The position numbers and the translations under genes are program-made. Shown here piece by piece: positions 48,713 to 60,398 of a stretch of DNA of 64,000 nt (position 1 is the stretch's first letter; every line of letters starts with the position of its first letter). The stretch is taken from NCBI GenBank assembly GCA_028673005.1, contig CM054113.1, positions 176,001,956-176,065,955 on the forward strand. Direction: 5' to 3'. Source of the DNA: Tanypteryx hageni. Its lineage: Eukaryota; Arthropoda; Insecta; Odonata; Petaluridae. The notes beneath the pieces were generated by a model, which saw only the letters and a list, made by a program, of their open reading frames with translations, made no database searches and had not been told where the DNA came from.

Positions 48713-48720
48713 GTTTAGAT

Positions 48721-49023
48721 CAGTGGTGCTATTCAAACTTTTTTTGCATGTACCCTTTGGAAAATTTCTTCAACTACTTGGTACCACCACGTTTTCGTAA
48801 AAAAAGAAACTGTCTTGAAAAAATGTCATCAAAACCATTGCGTCGAAGTAGGAAAATGTTATGTTGAGTTATCAAATAGTTAATTTAATGAAAGTGAAAG
48901 TAGAAGTAGATGAGGGATTGTGGTATATGAGATATCTAAGACAATACCAAGATTTTGCTAGTACCACTTTCAGATCCTTCTGGTACCACTTTGGGTATTG
49001 GTGCCACACTTTGAATACCACTG
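48721..49023. mobile_element. hAT-like MITE, 303 bp
   Basis: Ends cagtggtgctattcaaa and tttgaataccactg form an imperfect inverted repeat. Flanks gtttagat (48713-48720) and gtttagcc (49024-49031) match at 6 of 8. The word ggtaccac recurs within the element. The 103-codon frame overlapping it is not a gene. Confidence 0.72.
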
Positions 49024-49031
49024 GTTTAGCC

Positions 49032-51211
49032 CAAAAGAAAAAAAGATCCTCGACATCGCTCCGTCCTAAAGTCAATATAACGTATTTATCGTTGTGGTCT
49101 TACCTTCCTATTCAAATAGCTACTTCAACTTCTCCAAGTATTTCCTCGGCAAAGGTTAAATTAGTATATTAGTTATATAATTTATAATAGTATAAAAATT
49201 ATTTTCGTCATATATAATTAATTATACGCATATTTTAAAATTTATGATAATTTGTTAAAATTCAAATCAAACCCTGTTAAATATTTTTCACAAAGGTCCA
49301 AAATTGGATATTTATTTTTGCCATTTTAAGGGGAAAGGTTTTTCTGGCGCACGAGTCCAGGCACACTGATACGGTAAATAAAATCGAGTATATTTAGCGG
49401 TCCCACACGTGATCATATTTTATTCGTTTCGGCTCCATCATTGTTCGTTTACAAAAAAATTCCTCCGGGACGGCGGGCGCAGCAATACCTCGTCAAACTT
49501 TTTTCGCAGACCATCGGATACCTGGGTGTCTGATATTTTGGTAGCCATTACTTAAAATCGCGACTAACCGGTCTCAAGCGTGAAGTGGTCGACAAGGACA
49601 CGCCCGCGATTAAAAAAAAGATCTGACGAATCGATGGGACAAGGTCTTCTTACTAGTTCAAGTACAGGACATTCTACGGGGAGACGAAGTGGCTTTTCAT
49701 ATTCTCGGGCCAACAGACCCGACGAAGGGATGTATTGCCGACTTGCAACTGTTGTGCAATCGAGTGCTTCGCCTTATTTTCCGTAAATGGTGATGGAAAT
49801 CACTAGTTTCCGGCAGAAAATATGAGCAGAAAGGTGGCCATTGATGAAAACTTTCAAAATCGCGCGAGTAATTGAAAATAAAATGATACGGTAAAGAAAA
49901 GCCGAGAGCTTAGGCTTCTATTATTACGTTCGAAAAATAAAAGAACTAATTTAATTTAAAAAATTATATTTATCAGTTTTTAAAGAGAAAATTTATTGTA
50001 TTAATTCGTAATTTGCGGAACACTTTTATACGACTTCACAAGTTTGTTTCGTAAAGATTTCGTTTATCGATAAAATTTCTGGAAATCATTCAGTAAATTT
50101 TTTTATAATCGCAGATAAAATAACTAAGTTCCACGAAAAGGTTTTATCAAAAGTAGGATAGTTTACACTGCAATCGGTGCATCAATTGCAGCGAAGCCGG
50201 TCGTGTTTTTTAATAAACACTTTTCGTGGAAGTTACAGAGTTATTTAGTCCTGTGATTATAATGAGTATATTCCACAAAGCGGAGCCTGATTTCATCGAT
50301 TAGATTTTTTGTCGCATAATCAAATGTTTCGGAAAATACTCCGAGAGAAACGTTCAAAAACTCACTCAAGTACATCAAAATAAATCATTTACGAAACATC
50401 TTTTGAAATTTTCTTTCAAATCACTGCCTTACTTTAGAAACGACTCCAAAAAGTACCGCCATTTTCAAATTCGGAAGTTATTTTAAAAATAAAATACGCA
50501 CAATCTGAATATTTTTGCTGAATTAAAAATTTACTTAAAAAATTTCACGTTTCTAGCATTCACATTCGAGTATTTTAAGTGATGCTCATGAAAAATAAAC
50601 ATTGGTTATTCGCAAAGACTGCTATTTAAGTGCTTTCTGATCAACTCTAACGGCAGTCGTCAATGGTAAGAAACGGTTAAGCACGAAGTAAATAAATTAT
50701 CGTTATGGAATGTTGAAATGAGCATCGGCATTGAAGATTTCCTCAGCGTCGTTATCATTTACTGTAGGGCGTTCGAGGCGGTCGCTCGGAACTCCCACAG
50801 TTTAGTGGAGCCCAAAAATGGTATAAATTTTCTGTAATCCTAATAATCGTTAATTACATTATTAATTTCCCAATGAAACGTTCTATATCGTGAGATGTAT
50901 TAGCCAATTTGCCAATATCTGGCGATTATAGTTTTTTGGGAGAAAAACAAAGCAAGCCTTGAATATATTTCCTAGCAATTAGGATGTTAGGGTCCCAAAT
51001 GTTAAAATTCGCCAATGTTTTTTATAAAGATGGCAAGTTTCGTTATATATCTACGAAAATCCGTATATCTATTCATTCAAGTTTATCTCTCTCTCTCTCT
51101 CGTTTTTGCTCCGAAAAGAAGAGAAGCGAATCTCAGACGTCCTCTTTTGGCGTTATCGAAACACCGAGGCGATGGCATGGGCGTGGTCGCGTGATGCGGA
51201 GAATTGCCTTA
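49032..51211. other. No gene recognised; one fold-back inside
   Basis: About 2.2 kb of apparently single-copy AT-rich DNA. The only structure I see is the inverted repeat at 50105-50260 and a short tctctctctctctc run near 51087. Confidence 0.5.
50105..50260. repeat. Imperfect inverted repeat with nested hairpin
   Basis: Left arm 50105-50140 (ataatcgcag ... ttccacgaaaag) pairs with right arm 50220-50260 (cttttcgtggaa ... ctgtgattat) over about 36-41 bp with a few bulges. A second perfect 7-bp stem, ctgcaat at 50168 and attgcag at 50185, lies in the loop. Could be a small fold-back element or a structured RNA locus. Confidence 0.65.
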
Positions 51212-51392
51212 TCTCCCGCTAGGGTTGCCAACTCATGAGAAGTAATTCCGGGATATTCCCGCTCCATGAGTAGGAAATTTCGGGAGAAGACGGGAGGTTC
51301 TCAAAGGTAAAAAACGCTTAAGCGAACCATGAAACTTGTATACTTATATTGATGAGAAAACATAACGAATAGTTAATTTTAATTTTATCTTT

Positions 51393-51725
51393 TACTTTCT
51401 CCATATACTTAGTACAGAGAAAGTTTTTTCGTGAAAAAAATCGAGTTCGAGATTTGAACGGAAATACACGGTCCCCTGAACACGTTTTGACAATTTACTC
51501 AATGATGTCGTTGTGTATATGTGTGTGATAGTTTTTATTTCTAAGCGACCCAACTCAAGTTTTTATTTCTAAGCGATCCAACTCATAAACTAATGGTCAG
51601 AGCTACACAAAATTTTATATTTGTAATTTTTATTATACTTTTTGACTGAAATCGGTAAACGGGAATTGGATGTTTACTCTTGTCATTGTTTCGTTTTTGG
51701 CAAATAACTATTTAAAATCTTCATT
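51393..51725 (+). repeat. Palindrome-ended dispersed repeat, partial copy
   Basis: Begins tactttctccatatacttag with the paired arm cagagaaagt, then aaaatcgagttcgagattt and tgaacacgttttgac. Nested in the 51220-52580 element. Contains a short local duplication of tttttatttctaagcga near 51530-51570. Confidence 0.65.
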
Positions 51726-51812
51726 GATATAGATTTACTTATTCTAAACAAATTCGTTTTGAACGCGGAAAATCGACGTTATTTTCTGGTGAAAAATTTT
51801 GTTCGTCTAGAT

Positions 51813-52153
51813 CAGGGGTCGGCAACCTACGGCCCGCGGGCCACGTGCGGCCCTCGAGAACCCTTAATGCGGCCCACAAAGCTGTAATGAGAAAGTGATC
51901 AGGAAAATTTCTCATAGGCAATTTTATATTTTTATAGTAAAATTATGTTCTCAAAACCTTTTCGGGTGAAGTTTTAACGCTAGTAAGTTATGTAGGCATG
52001 ATTTAGTTCATATGAAATCACAGAATCTCTAGAAAACTTCTGATTTATTCGCTCATCCGGCCCGCCGTGACTTTCTTGACTCCCAATGCGGCCCTCCGAA
52101 GCATTCACAACTGCAAATGTGGCCCGCCATGCAGAAAAGGTTGCCGACCCCTG
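51813..52153. mobile_element. hAT-like MITE, 341 bp, complete
   Basis: Sixteen-base perfect inverted ends: caggggtcggcaacct and aggttgccgacccctg. Identical 8-bp flanks gtctagat at 51805-51812 and 52154-52161. Interior has repeated gcggcccgc-like text. A textbook non-autonomous hAT insertion. Confidence 0.95.
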
Positions 52154-52588
52154 GTCTAGATGAATTGCATTGTTGCGGATTTCTTTTCTCTTTTAATTCT
52201 CTTATGTCTTATTCCCCTATGAGAATATCCTTGTTACATTAATTAATACTTATTATAATATTATTATAATTAAATAATATAATAATTAATACGGTATACT
52301 TATGGATCAAGTAAGATTTTTATAGTACTATATAGACGCTAGCCAACCTTCCATATTCAATCAATGTAAACATAAAGGTGCATGAGTCCCACCCGTCCCC
52401 TTGGTGATGTTGGAAACTCTTCAACAGCATCAGTACGGTCAAATGTGCAACCCGCATGGCGATCGCCTTGTTAAGTGAAAACGGGAGAAAAAGGCCTCAA
52501 TCCGGGAGTCGGGAGAGTTTCTGGAATCTTGTCCTATTCCGGGAGACTCCCGGCGAATCAGGAAGGGTTGGCAACCCTATCTCCCGCC

Positions 52589-54586
52589 CGCACGTGTTTT
52601 GTAACGGAATCGTCCGTACGAAAGACTAACGAACGACAGATTAGTTCCGAACCACTTAATACCGAGACATATGTAGACAATGTTCTGTACGGCGCTGTGC
52701 ATGCTCGAAGATTTAGAGAATTTATTTTTCTTTTGTCATTCTGCGCTTCCGAGATTTATCGCAATGTTTCTGTAATCTCCGCTGCACAGATAAAAAGAAC
52801 AGAGCGGTAACCACAGGCGTGCTGCAAGAAAGAAAGACTCGTTCTTGTAATTCTTGCGCGTATGAATTACTGCCGTAAATCCAAAAGGAATAAAAAACGT
52901 ATTGGACTTAAGCTTAGCGTTACCGAGTAGATAATTAGGTTGTGGCGATGCAAAAGGCGCCAAAAGGCTGCCGAAAAATATGCCAACATTATATTTTCGT
53001 TTAGATAAATATTTATTTTTACATTCAAATAGTAAGATTTAAATCTTTCCACAAAGTGGAGCTTTCTCAAGTGGATTTTAAAGGATTGTATTAATCATTA
53101 TTGAATTATTATTTATTGCAGTCCAGGAAATATGGGTAATTTTCTATTATAGATACAAAACATGTTTTAAAGGTTGCTCCCTAAAATTTTACTAAAGGCG
53201 CCCTATCATCCAGCTACTGTTCTGCTCATTGAGTTTAAAAGAGTATAAAGATTTTCGTAAACCGGCTTTTCCTCCTGTTCGTTAAAAGCAAATGAAGAGA
53301 TGAATGACACAAAAAAGCGTGTCAGCCGACGATGATTAATTGGTGAGAAAATCCATCTAGATAAATGTTTTCAAAAGTACGTATCATCTGCATAGTTTTT
53401 GTCTCATATAGTAGTCATTTACGTTTTGAATAGTTGAATTGGCAACGTCGTCGTTGACGTGAAAGTGAAAGATGCCTAAAAATATAATTGTTTTATATTC
53501 TTAGCGCACTTGATCAAAGAGCGAGGCAAGCTCTGACAATAGACAACTGAATATCCGTTATCGTCCGGATCAGTGGGTTTCAATGCGTCTTTCTTCACGT
53601 CGCTAATTTCTAGGCCTGTTGTGCTCATCCTTCACCAGCCAAAAATACTGCGAGTTTTTGGAAAATATTGCCGTTTATTCCGGTGATGCAAATGTCTTAG
53701 GTAAATCGGCAGGTGAATCAACGTTTTTTTTGTTTTTGGATGCACGCAGGAGGGAGAGAGAGGTTTCACCCGCGTAGGAAAAAACTTTCACTCGCCGGAC
53801 CTTAAATAAACAACGACGAATATCTCCCGCGAATCGTCGAGTTCTCACTTTTGCGAGCTCGGAAAAAAGCAAACGTTGCGCTTTCCTCGACACCATTTCG
53901 AACAAAGCTTTAACGGTTGAGAGAGTGTAGTCCGAATAACTATTAAGTCGCATCGGACAGCGCGCGTGCGTCGCGCGCCATGCGGGAATATGCAGTTCAG
54001 ACGGAGCTCCTCGATGCCGCGGGCAACTAGGACGCTGCGCAATCGCCCGAAATCGCATCAAATGCGAGATTTGGCAAGATGCCCAACAAGATTAAGTCTA
54101 TAATAAAAAGACCCATCCATTGTTTGATCCAGACGTAACTTCATATTTTTACATAAATTTCATTACAGTGAATATGGAATGTTTGCGCTTGTCAAAGAAA
54201 GCAGGGCTCGGTCGCTAGAGTAGGCGAAGTCTTAACTTGAATGATTGCAACCAAAAAATTCAAGAGTGGGAGAGCTGTAAAAAAAAGGGTTCCAGTCGAT
54301 CACTGAACGGCGACGTTGTCACATCGTGCACAACTGCTGTGCCTGCCTTTCCCTTCGGTCGCGTATTGTGGCGGTGATTTGGCAACATCGTACCCTGTCC
54401 TGTCAGTACTGAAGTTAGACTAACATAATACCTTACTTAATAGGAAAGTTTTCGTACGGCTTTGTAAAAATGAAAGACATGATGATGCTGTAACGCAGCG
54501 AAAAAGTCTGCGGATTTAACCCTTTCAGTCAGGAGTTTTATAAGGAGAATGTATTTTTTTGCAACTTAATTCTGAATAATTTAGTA
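52589..54586. other. No gene recognised; CpG-rich patch
   Basis: Mostly AT-rich. The segment about 53790-54070 is clearly CpG-rich (for example gcgcgcgtgcgtcgcgcgcc) and has a 128-codon minus-strand frame (53675-54061) without recognisable domains. It might be a promoter or 5' exon of a gene lying outside what I can recognise. Confidence 0.4.
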
Positions 54587-54745
54587 CAGGCATGCCAACC
54601 TCGAAGAGGCGTCCGGGCCACATTAAAGCGATGATTGTTACTGAAGAGCCGCATTAAAGCGATGAATGTTATAGAAGAGCCGCAATTGTTTAATGGGGGC
54701 CAGAGCTGGACCAATAGATTTTAGCTAGAAGACTGGACGCCTGTT
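54587..54745. repeat. Possible MITE fragment with internal repeat
   Basis: Begins caggcatgccaacctcg, a common hAT-type end. Inside, the unit cattaaagcgatgattgtta plus gaagagccgc is repeated in tandem with a ~35-bp period. No right end found. Confidence 0.4.
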
Positions 54746-54920
54746 TGCAATTAAAAACAATAATTTAGTAAATTAGTAATTCGGTCACTATGAAAAAAAT
54801 ATCGTCTCCTTTCCGCTAAAATAAAGCATTTATATGAAATCCCATACGAATCACTTGAGACAAAAATTAGCTCTCAGGCCGCAGTAAGGCACATTAGTAA
54901 TGCTTTTATTGAATTGCTAG

Positions 54921-55920
54921 CTGAAACGCCCGGCTTCGCTCGGGAAAGGGTTTTCTTTTAAGTTGCAAACGATTTTTATTATTCATTAATTGTGGTAGCC
55001 CTGCTCTTAAGCTTCGCTTTAAACATTTATTTCATTATGGTATTTTGTAAAAAACCATCAATATGAAATTTAATTGACATCCGTTGAGCCAATTCTTTCC
55101 AAATCCATAGTTACTGAAAGAGTTTAATTTGTAATTGTGGCACGTCAGTTTAGTTGATTCGGTCCAAATAAGCTGTTATGGTTTTATATATATGTGTGTA
55201 CATAATAAATATTATAATTTGGTTAAAATCGATTCGGACAGTTCAACACAAACACTTATAAAAAGAAAATTTTTATTACTTTTATTTGGGCAACCCTGCT
55301 TTGTATATCTATCCTAAAAAATCTTATTTTTGTTTTTTTTTATCTTGCACAACTCCATACAGAATTTTGTTGAAATCGGGTTGGGCAATTTCTTCCAAAT
55401 TTATAATTACCGAAAAGTTTCACTTTGCAATTGTGGCACCCCTGCTTGGTCTATCCGGTCCAAATGTGTCATTTTGGTCATGTATTTTTGTGAAGAATCT
55501 ATGTACAAACCAAATTTGGTTGAAATCGGTTCAGCCAGATGTTCTCCGATTTATGCGTACGGGCAGACGGACATCGCCGAAATTTGGACCGGCACTTACA
55601 TTACGAACCTAGACCCCGTAGATTAATTTTATCTATTTTAGACTCGAAAATGTGTCTCATCTAAACATTGATATTGGTGGAGAATTCATCAAAATCGATC
55701 AATTGGTTGCTGAGATATCTTCAAAACACCGGCATTTGGGCCATCAATGGGGACCCTCGGGCCCCCGTGGGCCGATTTGAATTATTTTTGGCACTGCAAC
55801 TCTTAGGATCAACTTGAAGCTGCTACCAAATTTTGAAGCTCCTATGTTTATTTTCTGAAGAGTTATGACTGCCACAGATACACAGACACACAGACAGCTT
55901 CTTTTATTATTAAGATTAAG
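54921..55920. repeat. 1-kb dispersed repeat with ~147-bp internal monomers
   Basis: Left end has a GC hairpin word cccggcttcgctcggg. The body contains four diverged monomers phased at about 55001, 55146, 55296 and 55442, each with text like attgtggca-ccctgct-ggtccaaat and ending ggttgaaatcggttcagcc. The right end has acacagacacacagacag, then ttattattaagattaag. No protein can be read. Class unclear (Helitron-like or a non-autonomous relative are possibilities). Confidence 0.6.
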
Positions 55921-56519
55921 TCCTAGGCTACACGCTTCCTAATATCTTTTCTAACCACTTTTGTGCCCACAATATACGTCAGAAGTTATTAAAGTAATGT
56001 GATAGAATGTCCATGAAAATGGATTGAAAGAGTAAATAAAGCTAGTGGTTCTACTTAGTTAATTGTTATAGATTTTTAGTATGAATAGGTTACGCCTACA
56101 ATGGTAAATTGTTTTAAATTACTTAACTGCAATGTAAAGGTGAAGGCAATGTATCGATAGATTGTTCTGGACCAATCAGAAAATAACGAAAAGAGACTGT
56201 AAACACAAGATAACATGAAAATAGCTCCCTGGCATTTAGAAAAGAGACAGAATACTTTTTGGATTAGAATGGTAGCAAGAACGAAAATACGGCAACAACA
56301 AGAAAATTTGGTGGAAAATATATAGGAGAGAAAGCTACAGTTATTTTTAGCCTTGGCAGGATTCGACTTAAATTGATAAATGTCGATAAACAACCAATTC
56401 ATAAAAATTTTAAATTCGAAGTAAATGTAATGCCACCGATAACTCAATTTTTCACCGCTACACTATCTACGACATTATGCATCACGATTTTTAAATTTGG
56501 TTTAAATAGCATGAAACAG
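55921..56519. other. No gene recognised
   Basis: About 600 bp of AT-rich DNA. The 123-codon minus-strand frame (56076-56447) is hydrophobic and low in complexity with no motif; I do not call it a gene. Confidence 0.5.
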
Positions 56520-56549
56520 CCAAAAATAGACACAAAAAGTTTATAAAAG

Positions 56550-56831
56550 GGGTGGCGGACTGGTTAGAGCGTTGGCTTCCACGCAGCGGTCCCAGGTTCG
56601 AATCCGAGAGGTTGAATTTTTAACCTGGGATCGTCCCGTCCCCTACTTGTGTGGCTTGAGGAGACCGCGCAAGTCAGCGCTCCGTCCTTCGGAAGGGACG
56701 TTAAGCATTTGGCCCCCTTGGTGCTCTTCGTAAAGAGTTGCTAACGCCGGCACTGTGTTTCTCTCCTCCCTTGTGTGTGCTCGGTGTGGGAGGAGTAATG
56801 GCTATAATAATCCAAGAGGTTGATTGATTAA
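56550..56831 (+). mobile_element. tRNA-derived SINE, about 280 bp
   Basis: The head has a pol III A box (tggcggactggttagagcg, from 56553) and a B box ggttcgaatcc at 56595-56605, spaced as in a tRNA with a tcc anticodon-like loop. A conserved-looking body with ggaagggacgttaagc follows, and the tail is ttgattgatt. Long imperfect target duplications flank it: 56520-56549 and 56832-56866 share ccaaaaata, acacaaa and aagttt(a/g)taaaag. The extra body and tail rule out a functional tRNA gene. Confidence 0.85.
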
Positions 56832-56866
56832 CCAAAAATACACACAAACAAACAAGTTTGTAAAAG

Positions 56867-57827
56867 CCAATAATATATAACCTTGTTGTGGCTATTGGAG
56901 ATACCTGAGACAAGTATTTTTTTTAAGTGTTTGTTTTGAATTTTTTCAGTCATAAGATGAGCTCAATAATGTGTAATCTGCGTTTTATTGTAGTGACGTT
57001 GCCTAAAAATTATTTAATGCCCTTCAGTAGGATAAATAATATGTAAAGATATTTCAAGCTACTAATCTAAGGGATTGAAAGTCTTTGTGTATGCATTGTA
57101 TTTCATTTATAATTTGGTGATAATTAGACTATTGTATAAAATACGTACGTAATATATATCGCTCGCGCTCTTTTTTCCCCTCCTTTATTTGACATAGTTT
57201 TCAATGGAATTTTTGCAGTCGTTTAGCACGATTTCGTGCAACAAGACCCTTTTCAGGAACATATCTCTCGTGCATACCCGTGATTTTAATCCATTTAGAA
57301 ACGTCTCTTTTTATAGCATTGCTCTTATGTAAAAATGTGTTTCGCAATACGCTGGTTCGCGTTACGGTACAACATCGTAAACCTCGGTATAATACCGAAC
57401 ATATCAGTACGGTTGGTCACTTCATGTATGCGTGTCTCGCGCCAGGAATTCATCGTCAAGGGTACGGACGGAAGAATTATTACTCCGGATGGGATATTAT
57501 AATCAGTGTACGTGACCCTCGGTTGAAAGAATCTCGGCGGGAAATAACGCCCATCGCGATACTGTGACGACAGTAACAACTCTGCGCGGATAGTTTTAGT
57601 TCGGCGTCGCCCATTTCCAGTTTCAAACAACCGCTTCCTTATTCTTCTTTTTTATCCCGATCCTTGAACGCATAGGCGTAACTAGGGTATGGCCAATGTG
57701 ATCCTGGCTATAGGCGCCGATTTGGCATAGGCGTCAAACGGAGACTCAAAATAGGTAAAATAATAAAAACAATTTAAAAACAAAATAATTGGTTTTAACT
57801 ACTCAGCTTCGTTTTCAATCCGCGTAG
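56867..57827. other. No gene recognised
   Basis: Non-coding by eye. 57230-57640 is richer in CpG and looks single-copy; overlapping frames of 95-101 codons on both strands have no domains. Confidence 0.45.
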
Positions 57828-60256
57828 CAGGATGGCCAAACGAGGCTAGATCCGTCCTCTTTTACCCGGATTTGTCCGGATTTTTTGTCTAAAATTTCTG
57901 TCCGGGCGGATTTTTATAAAATTGTTGAAATGTCCGGATTTTTACTTCCTGCGACATTTTTTTTTAAGCAAGCACAACGAAGAATACTGAATTACGTTAT
58001 TTGATATCTCTTTCGGATACAGAGAGACGATTGGTCAATTCAAATTTTTCGCGGGAGCCAAGCAGGTGTGGAAGACCCCGACGACGCTAACTTCATTATA
58101 TCGAAGCTTACTCCAGAATTCACTCATATATAAATAGATATTTGTAGTGGTATAACCTGCCAGGTGTTTCAGGACCCTGTTTTCTCGAACAATACAACAA
58201 CATGGAAATGTGGACTTGAGCCACTGAGAACAGCATTGATCCATAGTTGTGTTCTGTTGACTAATTTCGGAATATTTAGCAGAAGACCAACCAATGGTGC
58301 AGCCACTAATGCATTTAGTACTGAAGTTCAGCTTTTTTTAAAGCCACAGTTCTTCACTGTAAATACGAAAATATTTATTTTTCAGTTTTGTATTTCTAGA
58401 TAATACGATTTTATGATTCATTACTTATAATATAAAATTGGTTATGATTATTTCATATATGAAAATTAATATTATTAAAGACTATCATTCCTTTAAAAAT
58501 GCCTAAAAGGAAGTGCACGTTCACAGAAGAGATGAAAAACAAATTTCCATGTTTTTCATCTGGCCAAGATGAATGGGAAGCTGAATGTAAAGTATGCAGA
58601 ATGGGGACATATGTTTCAGTGGCTAATAAAGGGGCTGGTGATTTAAAGCATCACATAGAATAAGGCAAGCATAAGAAAGCACCTCTTTGGGAAAGGTTAC
58701 AGATTTTTTGCCAAAGCTGTCAGTAAACCAGAATACGATCTAGCTGCTGCAGAGGGCACCTTTGCCAAATTAATTGAATTACAGAAAATGCCTAATGAGG
58801 CAGCAGATACCATTTCTACTTATGTCAAAGAAACTCTTGAAAGAAATGGTTTGTATGAAAAATGCATTGCATTCACTGGGGACAATTGCAATACAATGTT
58901 TGGAGGCCTCAGACGAAATGATGAAGGAAATAATGTCTTTGCAAAATTAAAGAAATTGTTGCAGAATAAGGCCTTAATTGGAGTGGGCTGCCCTGCACAT
59001 ATTTTGAACAATTGTCTTCCCAGTGCCGCAGAACTTTTAGATGTTGATATAGAGAACATTATTTTCAAAATTTACCAGTATTTTCACATTTATACAGTCC
59101 AGACTGAGGAGCTTAAGGAATACTGTGAGTTGGTTGAGACTGAATATAGACAGCTTCTTTCCCACAGCAAGACGAGGTGACTGTCATTATTTCGAGGCCT
59201 TACTAGACTTATGCATATGTTTCCAGCTTTAAAGGCACTTTTTCTGTCCCAAGATAACCTCCCATTCTGATCAAAAGGTTCTTTGAAAATGAATTTAGTG
59301 AAATTTATCTTTGGCTCATGCAATCACTTATGAGTGTGTTTCATATACACATACAACAAATTGAAAGGGAAAGTAACTCAGTTGCAGAAGTATTAAATAT
59401 CCTAGTCTCTGAACAAATGGATCACAACTTCATGCCTTTGAAAGTGAAGGAACTCCTATCCAAAAAATGTTGTGAAGGAACTCCTATCCAAAAAATGTTA
59501 TGAAGGACTTGATCATGAATGTGAAAAATTTTGTAGTGATACAAAATATCTTTATGGTAATTGCATAGAATATTTGGATAAGTGGCTTAAACCTATGGAA
59601 TCCATTTTGTGTTTTATGTGGATGACACTTAGTGCAAAACCAAATTGGAATGATGTGGAATATTCTGTTCACTACTTGATCAACCAATCAACCAATTGAT
59701 GAGGTTAAGTGTTTTGACCAATTGAACAATCTCAAGAAATTTGTTGAAGGTCAAATTAATAATGAAGATTTTAAAAACATGCTTGCATATCAAAAGTGGG
59801 TCAAATATTTTAATAATTCAAAGAATATTGAATGCCATTCAGAAATGTTGAAAATTGCCCAGTTTTTCTTTGCAATTCCACCTCACAATGCAAATGTAGA
59901 AAGAGCATTTTCACTAATGTAGTCAGTGGACAAAAGAAAGGAATAGGTTTAATGTTAAGTCTGTGAAAGGTATTCTGTTTTTGCAGTGCAATTTCAAACG
60001 AATGTCATGCACTGATACATACTTGAGAGGCAATCCAGGGATAATGAAAGAAATTATTTCACAAGACAAATATGAATGGGTTAATCCAAAACATTAGTAA
60101 ATATTGTTTACATTGTACTTTTTAATTGTTTGCATTAATAAATTTGTCCTCTTTTCAGTCCTCTTTTTTAAATTCAGGATGACCTTTTTGTCCTCTTTTT
60201 TCACCCCAAAACATGGAAATGTCCTCATTTTCTGTATACAGAAGATGGTAACCCTA
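57828..60256 (+). mobile_element. hAT element, decayed, about 2.4 kb
   Basis: Left end caggatggccaaac followed by ccgtcctcttt; right end agatggtaaccctа-like (ending 60256) preceded by repeated gtcctcttttt. The two ends are imperfect inverses. No convincing target duplication was found, so edges are approximate. Contains the transposase remnant 58499-60097. Confidence 0.6.
58499..60097 (+). pseudogene. hAT transposase, broken, with BED finger
   Basis: Opens MPKRKCTFTEEMKNKFPCF; BED-type finger with CKVCRMG and LKHHIE-stop-GKHKK. After damage near 58690-58790 come NEAADTISTYVKETLERNG, CIAFTGDNCNTMFGGL (second catalytic Asp) and VGCPAHILNNCLPSAAE. The tail pieces are YLDKWLKPMES, then IPPHNANVERAFSLM with the catalytic Glu, and YLRGNPGIMKEI to the stop. 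The first catalytic Asp region is missing. A short duplication (aaggaactcctatccaaaaa, twice, 59447-59500) sits in the middle. Many stops: inactive. Same family as the fragment at 12376. Confidence 0.82.
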
Positions 60257-60398
60257 GGCACAACTGTACTACGTGAATGACCCATACATGAAACTACTGA
60301 CAACTGGTCTGTCGTCCGTATGTAATGTGCGAGTTATTGTTATTTTATTACTTAATTTATCATTCATTGTATAACAAACCGTAATTATAATAGTTAAG

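Larger units (their letters stand above)
51220..52580. mobile_element. DNA transposon with nested insertions, 1361 bp
   Basis: Outer ends tagggttgccaac and gttggcaaccctа-type inverse (ggcaaccctа ends at 52580) are perfectly inverted over about 12 bp. Flanks tctcccgc at 51212-51219 and 52581-52588 are identical 8-mers. Sequence next to both ends is rich in cgggag/ctcccgg. Inside lie a partial palindrome-ended repeat (from 51393) and a complete hAT MITE (51813-52153). No transposase. Confidence 0.9.

Noticed and set aside
53675..54061. 128-codon minus-strand frame
   Set aside because: Basic, low in recognisable content, in a CpG-rich patch that keeps frames open by composition; kept only as a CpG note.
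56076..56447. 123-codon hydrophobic minus-strand frame
   Set aside because: AT-rich and low in complexity, with no start context or homologous motif; AT-biased DNA commonly yields Phe/Ile/Leu-rich frames.
56550..56625. A tRNA gene
   Set aside because: A and B boxes are present, but a SINE body, a tail and flanking duplications follow; no clean acceptor stem.
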